A program made the translations under genes and the position numbers. Shown here piece after piece: positions 7,301 through 10,736 of a DNA stretch of 10,736 nt (positions within the stretch are counted from its first letter, which is position 1; each line of letters opens with the position of its first letter). The notes under the pieces are model-generated. The model worked only from the letters and a program-made list of their open reading frames with translations, had not been told where the DNA came from and ran no database searches. Source of the stretch: Dunaliella salina (Eukaryota; Chlorophyta; Chlorophyceae; Chlamydomonadales; Dunaliellaceae); assembly GCA_002284615.2 (NCBI GenBank), contig MU069884.1, positions 194,257 to 204,992 on the forward strand, given 5' to 3'.

Positions 7301-10300
7301 GAGGGGGTAAGCTGGCCAGTTTGCCAGACATGCTCTTTTTCATGGTTCTCTCTCAAATCTGACCATGCCTCAGCTTCCCCCGTCTTAGATTTTTTGACAA
7401 GCCTGCAACATATCCAATCATTTTTACGGGAATGGTCTTGCTGTCCTGTTGCCCGGTGTGCATGACTTGCATGAGCTCTCATTGTCTGTTGTGTTTCCCC
7501 TGCATGCCTGAGCGATATCACCTCTGTGCCTCAAGGAGTTCAGATTGGTGTGGTCGTGTGGCCTGTCTAACACAGCATCGCCGCAGCCGCAGAGAGAAGG
7601 TCCTGAAACCCCAAGGCTATGTAAACCCTTCGTCCTTGAGGCGAAATGGGAAAAAAGCAGGGCCCACCTGGCGCAGCATCATGGTGGCGGCGCGGAAGGT
7701 CCTCGCTGCGCGCAACCTTTGGTACTGCTCCTCCGGCAAGGGCTCCTTGGTTTGGTAATGCTTAGCAAAGCTGCGGGTAGAAACAAAGGTTGTTGCGTTC
7801 GTGCATAGGAAGGAAAGCAGAGGTTTCCTTGGCCAGTGCTTGTGTTCGGAGGAGCCACCTGTGGATCAGGCGAGGGTCATTGCAAAGAAAGGAAGGGAAG
7901 GGAGGAGGATTGAGCCACCTCATTGAGGTCCAAGGGACCCTCTCTGAAGAGGAAGATGATTAGCCAGTGTGAGCCTGTCTGGTTTGTGGTCTGCTTGCTT
8001 TCTCCTCCTCGAATCATGAAGTGCACAACGCCCTGCAGGTGATATGTTTGGGGTGTCCCTGTGCTTACTTGAATGGCAAGAGCTGCAGCAGGTGGTGCAT
8101 GGAGCAGTGGTGAAGAAGATTACAAGACCATTTATGCCAAAGGATTACTGCATCACAAGCAAGCAGAGGCGCTCCAAGCACATAATATGCAGACACTCCA
8201 AGCACATAATATGCAGGGTGCTGCTCTGCATGCAGAGACATTCCAAGCACATAATATGCAGAGACACTCCAAGCACATAATATGCAGAGGCACTCCAAGC
8301 ACATAATAAGCAGAGACGCTCCAAGCACATAATATGCAGGGTGCTGCTCTGCATCGTACTCGACAGCAACTCAGCACCATAAGGGACAGCAAGATAGCTC
8401 ATCAAAGGCCATCCGCTCGCCGCAACCACAGGACTAGAGCACACACAGCCTTCAATCCGCTATCCTTGACTTTCTAGCTTTTCGGGTACATATTGCGCAC
8501 GGCCCCCGCCGGCAGACACCTACCTGTAGAGGGTCTTGCGGTCATAGCACCAGTTCTCCTGCAAAGCAATGAGAGGATGCAAGTCACAGATGCACATGGA
8601 AAGCAAACTCTACCTTGTGGGCATATTGAGTTATCATCTCAAGGTTAAAGATTCGCAGCAACTGTCATCAAAAAAGGTGTTTTCTTTGCACATGGCTTTT
8701 CTGCAAAGGGTCACATTCTCATTGAGGAGCAACAAGATTTGCAAAAAGATTGCAAAAGATGCGAGGAGATCGTGTTCCATGTGGCATGGAGGTCTGCAGC
8801 AGCATTGGGCATCACCATGCAGCCCAGGCCTGCACTGAGTGTGTTATACAAACTTCTGACCGATTGGAATTTCTGTGAAGTGTGAGGTATCCGTGTAAAG
8901 CCCAACACACAACATCACACAACAGCATGCCAGGCGCACACTGGGTGCCAAGCTTGCGCTTAGTGCCAGGCACGCACCATGAAATGCACATGTGAATTGT
9001 ACTCGTGAGTTAATGCACACATGAATTGCACCCATGACTAGTGCCAGGCGCACACCATGAATTGCGAGGGCAGCTCCACTGCGTCCCACTCCACACCCCG
9101 GATGCCACTGCAGTGGCCTTCTTCCACCTCCGTCAGCATGTGTTGCAGGGCATGGCCAAATCTGCATGCACAGTGCAGATAACAGGACAAGGCAATTGTA
9201 TGCACGCTTGATGACTCTGCAGGGGCCTCTGTCTTCCTCAGTGGACATGTGTGTATAACTTGGCTGCATCTGCATGCACAGCACAGACAATTTAGAATAG
9301 TCAGAGGCCGGCGTGCTCACGAGCCTAAGTACACCGCTGGACCCATGGTCCTTTTTGATCAGCAGCAGCAGAACTGCAGCATCGGCTAGGACCAAGGAGG
9401 GTGTCGCTATATGCAGGGTGCTCTGTGCAGCAAGGTCAGGGTAGGTCTTGCTCTGTGCACAAACATGTGCCATTGCAGCGTGTTGCAGTCAAATCTGCAT
9501 CAATAAATGCCACAGCATTGACCCAGACTATGGCGTACCAACGTCACAACATCCCTTGCCAACTTGTATTTATCACAAGTGAACTGTGATGGAGCAACAG
9601 GGGTTGCTTTTCCCATGCCAGGAGAGGTAGTCAAGCTGTGGCTGTCGTTCAGCAGCATATTGGGGTTGCTTTTCCCATGCCAACCTTTATCCTTAAAATT
9701 TTACATTCACCTAAAATTCATGGAAGTTGGAGGTCTCCAGATCACTCTCCTGGCCTCAGATCACCCCAAAATGGCCTCTAACTCCACCCTGGGACGAATT
9801 TTACTCCCAGAAATATTTTTTCATAAGTCTTACACATATGTGATATCCTACATGTTTAAAAATAGAAAAAAAGGTCAAATTCGGACCTTTGTGGCACCCC
9901 TTAGCCTCAGGCTTAGGCCAGGTTTTCAAGGGAATGGCTGAAATTCTGTGTCGCACCAACCACTGGGTCTTTTCGCTCCAATTTTTTTTGCAATGATATT
10001 CATTCATTATAAGGACCCCAAATCACCAAAAAACACCCAATTTGATGCAATAGGTGATCTGGAATAATTGGTGAGAAAAACTAGGGTTCACGCCGCGGCT
10101 GATTAGGTACGTGCGCCGGAACTGGTAAGCCTCACGCTTCAGTGCTAGAGAGAGCTGCAGAAGTCAAGCTTGAAGCTTTCCAGTTCCAGCGCTCATATGA
10201 AAGGAGCATAAAAAGAACACCTGATTTTGGGCCTCAATTGACCCCCTCCGGCAGATTCCAGCCCTGACTGCTACAGGTGCACTCAATTTGGAACTTGGCT

Positions 10301-10664
10301 GGTCTTGTAGATGTAACGTAGTGATCTGCCGCACGTGCGCACCAGCGTCACCCCCCAAACTTAACCCAAAGCAGGCAGGGGACCTAAAACACCACCGTTT
10401 TTAAAACATGTACATGCAGCAATGAACAGGAGGAAGTGCCTATGTAGGTCAGCCAAACTGGCGATGCAGACTCCAGGTTCAGCGATTACTTTTCTTGTCA
10501 TAAGATGCACCTTTACTCCACTGCCGCACTCACTCATGGAACATGGTCTCCACCTCTCGGAAGGTCATGAGGGAGGGCTTGTCGCCGAGGGGGGGGCTTT
10601 GGTTGCACACCATGTGCGCCGCAGGCAGGCGAACGCGAGAGCCAGGGGGAGCAAACAATTTGCT
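4205..10664 (-). CDS. OOP: Peptidase family M3A (oligopeptidase A / organellar oligopeptidase-like), C-terminal 261 residues, 5' partial, eight exons
   Basis: Zinc metallopeptidase that cuts short peptides, for example transit-peptide and protein-degradation fragments in plant organelles or cytosol. I joined 10664-10534, 9161-9056, 8558-8524, 7770-7668, 6490-6389, 6150-6062, 4762-4654 and 4315-4205. Every junction is GT-AG, phases agree, and the 786 nt read without a stop to TGA at 4205-4207. Family landmarks in order are [27 protein letters not shown] (zinc His, catalytic Glu, zinc His), [18 protein letters not shown] (Glu is the third zinc ligand), [42 protein letters not shown] (substrate-binding His/Tyr), [11 protein letters not shown] and FRGRDPS near the end. 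The spacing from HEFGH to the third ligand Glu matches the plant branch, not animal thimet oligopeptidase, which is one residue shorter. Family members are roughly 680-790 residues, so the N-terminal two thirds, including any transit peptide, lie past the right edge. Localisation is therefore unknown. No inactivating change is seen. Confidence 0.95.
4316..4653 (-). other. Last intron of the M3A gene (338 bp)
   Basis: Phase 0, donor GTGCGT and acceptor TTGTAG. No feature recognised inside. Open frames read here are antisense or out-of-frame shadows. Confidence 0.9.
4654..4762 (-). CDS. OOP: M3A peptidase exon 7 of the window
   Basis: 109 nt. The first G completes the Lys codon, then [20 protein letters not shown] and [16 protein letters not shown], phase 0 at the end. 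[12 protein letters not shown] is nearly invariant in the plant-type branch. The acceptor is CTTTAG and the donor is GTGCGT. The preceding intron is one of the longest of the gene (1299 bp). Confidence 0.95.
4763..6061 (-). other. Intron of the M3A gene (1299 bp) with C- and G-homopolymers and undetermined bases
   Basis: Phase-2 intron. A C-run with two undetermined bases (5208 and 5213) spans 5206-5225. A G7 run is at 5674-5680 and a C-rich stretch at 5696-5730. The remaining sequence is unremarkable. Open frames crossing the N bases (minus strand, 5078-5578) are not supported as genes. Confidence 0.85.
5206..5225. repeat. Poly-C tract with two undetermined bases
   Basis: A C homopolymer interrupted by N at 5208 and 5213 in the 1299-bp intron. 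More C-runs follow at 5228-5233. The N calls show that the sequencing or assembly had trouble here, so the true length is uncertain. Confidence 0.85.
6062..6150 (-). CDS. OOP: M3A peptidase exon 6 of the window: substrate-binding His/Tyr segment
   Basis: 89 nt encoding [17 protein letters not shown] then [12 protein letters not shown] plus two bases (AA) of a Lys codon. His at 6103-6105 and Tyr at 6085-6087, 6073-6075 and 6064-6066 correspond to the mobile loop and Tyr cluster that position the substrate carbonyl in thimet-type peptidases. This role is from family knowledge. The acceptor is AATGCAG and the donor is GTGAGT. Confidence 0.95.
6151..6388 (-). other. Intron of the M3A gene (238 bp)
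   Basis: Shortest intron here, phase 0, donor GTGAGC and acceptor AATGCAG. No feature recognised inside. Confidence 0.9.
6389..6490 (-). CDS. OOP: M3A peptidase exon 5 of the window
   Basis: 102 nt, phase 0 at both ends, encoding 34 residues: [34 protein letters not shown]. The segment FSVVDLELH directly follows LRQ of the previous exon, as in family members. The acceptor is AATGCAG and the donor is GTGAGC. An apparent ATG just upstream (MQVHFS) lies across the intron boundary and is not a start. Confidence 0.95.
6543..6704 (-). pseudogene. Unidentified coding-like remnant within an M3A intron
   Basis: Minus-strand open stretch of about 54 codons reading [39 protein letters not shown] and [13 protein letters not shown], from a TTG rather than an ATG. 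Charge pattern and codon use look protein-coding. It is not part of the M3A protein, because flanking exons join in phase 0 with no room for an insert in the family. It may be a transposon remnant, an exon of a nested gene or chance. I do not recognise the family. Confidence 0.25.
6743..6810. repeat. Overlapping inverted repeats (foldback cluster) in an M3A intron
   Basis: 12-bp perfect arms CTGTACCTCCAG (6749-6760) and CTGGAGGTACAG (6790-6801), loop 29 bp. A second pair is GGTCAGC (about 6744-6750) and GCTGACC (about 6775-6781). A third is GGGACAT (6783-6789) and ATGTCCC (6804-6810), extended by CTG/CAG. The pairs overlap, so alternative structures compete. Confidence 0.75.
6830..6855. repeat. 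13-bp imperfect tandem duplication in an M3A intron
   Basis: CACCAGACGATCA (6830-6842) followed by CACCAGATGATCG (6843-6855) and the start of a third unit (CACCA). Confidence 0.7.
7668..7770 (-). CDS. OOP: M3A peptidase exon 4 of the window
   Basis: 103 nt. One base completes the Ser codon, then [34 protein letters not shown], ending in phase 0. The AKHY-x2-x-E-PLPEE and ARTFRA-x-x-x-LRQ segments are hallmarks of the oligopeptidase A branch. The acceptor is CCCGCAG and the donor is GTGGGC. Confidence 0.95.
7771..8523 (-). other. Intron of the M3A gene (753 bp) carrying a 26-bp minisatellite
   Basis: Phase-2 intron. Apart from the tandem array at 8172-8354 (separate entry), 7790-8150 is A/G-rich on the plus strand with GGAAG-type runs (7885-7925), and 8360-8520 shows nothing recognisable. 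Confidence 0.85.
8172..8354. repeat. 26-bp minisatellite, six units, with a duplicated 36-bp higher-order block, in an M3A intron
   Basis: Units start CTCCAAGCACATAATATGCA and lie at 8172-8195, 8196-8240, 8241-8266, 8267-8292, 8293-8318 and 8319-8354. Units 2 and 6 carry the extension GGGTGCTGCTCTGCAT, so 8196-8231 and 8319-8354 are identical over 36 nt. Unit 2 also contains a 14-bp perfect palindrome, CTCTGCATGCAGAG (8224-8237). There are no unique spacers of regular length, so this is not a CRISPR array. The array makes artefactual repeat ORFs on both strands. Confidence 0.9.
8524..8558 (-). CDS. OOP: M3A peptidase exon 3 of the window (35-nt short exon)
   Basis: Encodes [11 protein letters not shown] plus two bases (AG) of a Ser codon completed in the next exon. 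The family sequence here is typically FMENWCY...LMS.AKHY, so the short exon bridges the zinc-site helix and the next helix without gap or overlap. The acceptor is TTTGCAG and the donor is GTAGGT. At 35 nt it is far below the 89-131 nt of the other exons and would be missed by gene finders with a minimum exon length. Confidence 0.93.
8559..9055 (-). other. Intron of the M3A gene (497 bp) with donor-proximal duplications
   Basis: Phase-0 intron. The 120 bp next to the donor carry repeated short words: TGCCAGGCGCACAC at 8928-8941 and 9042-9055, and a longer degenerate duplication at 8961-8990 and 9039-9065. The rest (8560-8920) is AG/TG-rich sequence with no recognisable content. Confidence 0.85.
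8928..9065. repeat. Duplicated sequence around the donor of the 9056-9161 exon
   Basis: The exon end plus donor (plus strand TAGTGCCAGG then CGCACACCATGAATTGC, 9039-9065) is repeated in degenerate form at 8961-8990 (TAGTGCCAGG then CACGCACCATGAAATGC). A third partial copy, TGCCAGGCGCACAC, is at 8928-8941. Confidence 0.75.
9056..9161 (-). CDS. OOP: M3A peptidase exon 2 of the window: completes HEFGH and carries the third zinc ligand
   Basis: 106 nt. The first base completes the catalytic Glu codon begun in the previous exon (GA plus A). Then come [34 protein letters not shown]. The second zinc His is at 9152-9154 and the third ligand Glu (AVELPSQ) at 9074-9076. The acceptor is GCATGCAG and the donor is GTGTGC, directly after ATG (Met), phase 0. 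The [10 protein letters not shown] loop aligns in length with plant family members. A duplicated copy of this exon's end and its donor lies in the following intron (8961-8990). Confidence 0.95.
9162..10533 (-). other. Intron of the M3A gene (1372 bp) splitting the catalytic Glu codon
   Basis: Phase-2 intron between 10534 and 9161. It contains a 21-bp perfect direct repeat (9600-9620 and 9662-9682), an AT-rich middle with short A/T runs (9790-10080), and a 10-bp palindrome CACATATGTG (9833-9842). No coding similarity was recognised. Open frames here are short and unlike known proteins. Confidence 0.85.
9600..9682. repeat. 21-bp perfect direct repeat in an M3A intron
   Basis: GGGGTTGCTTTTCCCATGCC plus one A occurs at 9600-9620 and again at 9662-9682, separated by 41 bp. 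Confidence 0.85.
10534..10664 (-). CDS. OOP: M3A peptidase exon 1 of the window: pre-active-site strand through zinc His and first two bases of catalytic Glu
   Basis: 131 nt encoding 43 residues plus the first two bases of the Glu codon. It begins [14 protein letters not shown] and contains [19 protein letters not shown], then REVETMFH. The His codon at 10536-10538 is the first zinc ligand. The acceptor is CTTGCAG (10665-10671) and the donor is GTGAGT (10528-10533). Upstream, the intron runs into GCGTGC repeats and a (GT)n tract, so the previous exon is outside the window. An eight-C run sits inside the coding sequence (NQSPPLG), yet the frame is intact. The start of this exon is the least certain boundary of the gene, because the family is less conserved there. 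Confidence 0.93.
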
Positions 10665-10671
10665 CTGCAAG

Positions 10672-10695
10672 TGCGCGTGCGCGTGCGTGCATGTG

Positions 10696-10736
<41 letters not shown>
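10672..10736. repeat. Alternating purine-pyrimidine (GC/GT)n tract and (GT)n microsatellite
   Basis: GCGCGTGCGCGTGCGTGC at about 10673-10690, then pure (GT)n from 10699 to the window end. It lies in the intron upstream of exon 10534-10664, starting within 10 bp of its acceptor, and continues beyond the window. Confidence 0.95.

Larger units (their letters stand above)
6491..7667 (-). other. Intron of the M3A gene (1177 bp) with a coding-like remnant and foldback sequences
   Basis: Phase-0 intron. It holds an unidentified coding-like segment (6543-6704), an overlapping set of inverted repeats (6743-6810) and a short 13-bp direct repeat (6830-6855). Region 7020-7660 gives several open frames on both strands, but none resembles a known protein. 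Confidence 0.85.

Noticed and set aside
7022..7521. Overlapping ORFs of 60-147 codons on both strands
   Set aside because: Mutually overlapping frames with no similarity or coding character, inside an intron of the M3A gene.
8172..8354. Possible CRISPR array
   Set aside because: Units are contiguous 24-26 bp tandem copies with no unique spacers, in a eukaryotic intron.
8044..8444. Repeat-protein-like ORFs on both strands ([12 protein letters not shown] and [16 protein letters not shown] repeats)
   Set aside because: Both come from translating the 26-bp minisatellite. The same array is open on both strands, which indicates repeat artefact, not a protein.
8844..9473. Longest open frame, 209 codons on the minus strand
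   Set aside because: It overlaps exon 9056-9161 in a different frame from the clearly homologous FGHALQHM reading, and its translation resembles nothing. It is a shadow.

Overview
The window is eukaryotic nuclear DNA. It has GT-AG introns much longer than the exons, GC-rich exons in AT-richer introns, microsatellites at both ends, two undetermined bases in a poly-C run, and decayed non-LTR retrotransposons. The one recognisable host gene is closest to the plant/algal oligopeptidase A type. The retroelement domain set (RNase H, C-X2-C-X7-H-X4-C knuckle, PD-(D/E)XK-like nuclease) recalls the Dualen/RandI LINEs of chlorophycean algae. I infer a chlorophyte green alga, probably Chlamydomonadales and possibly Dunaliella-like. 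The genus is a guess.

Right part (4205-10664, minus strand): the last eight exons of a peptidase family M3A gene (oligopeptidase A / organellar oligopeptidase / thimet oligopeptidase). They are 10534-10664, 9056-9161, 8524-8558, 7668-7770, 6389-6490, 6062-6150, 4654-4762 and 4205-4315. All splice sites are GT-AG, the phases match throughout, and together the exons encode 261 residues and a stop. This part carries the complete zinc site (HEFGH plus the Glu of AVELPSQ) and the His/Tyr substrate-binding segment (FGH...GGY...GY..Y). The 5' part of the gene lies beyond the right edge. The seven introns hold a (GT)n tract, a 26-bp minisatellite, overlapping inverted repeats, C- and G-homopolymers, and one coding-like remnant.

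Left part (about 638-3895, minus strand): a cluster of broken LINE fragments, all in the same orientation and directly 3' of the peptidase gene. Fragment 1 (about 2880-3895) runs from the end of RNase H through a linker to the CCHC knuckle, and is interrupted by a 131-bp insert with tRNA-type B boxes. Fragment 2 (about 1888-2368) and fragment 3 (638-1345) carry the nuclease-like C-terminal domain. An unrecognised coding-like stretch (about 1345-1888) sits between fragments 2 and 3. The outer left end is a (GAAA)n microsatellite.

There is no operon, CRISPR array or intact RNA gene. The window is a single intron-rich housekeeping peptidase gene with a retroelement graveyard at its 3' end. I see no intact novel system. 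The points most worth checking are the nested short-element insertion, the Dualen-like LINE, the duplicated splice donor and the intronic repeats.
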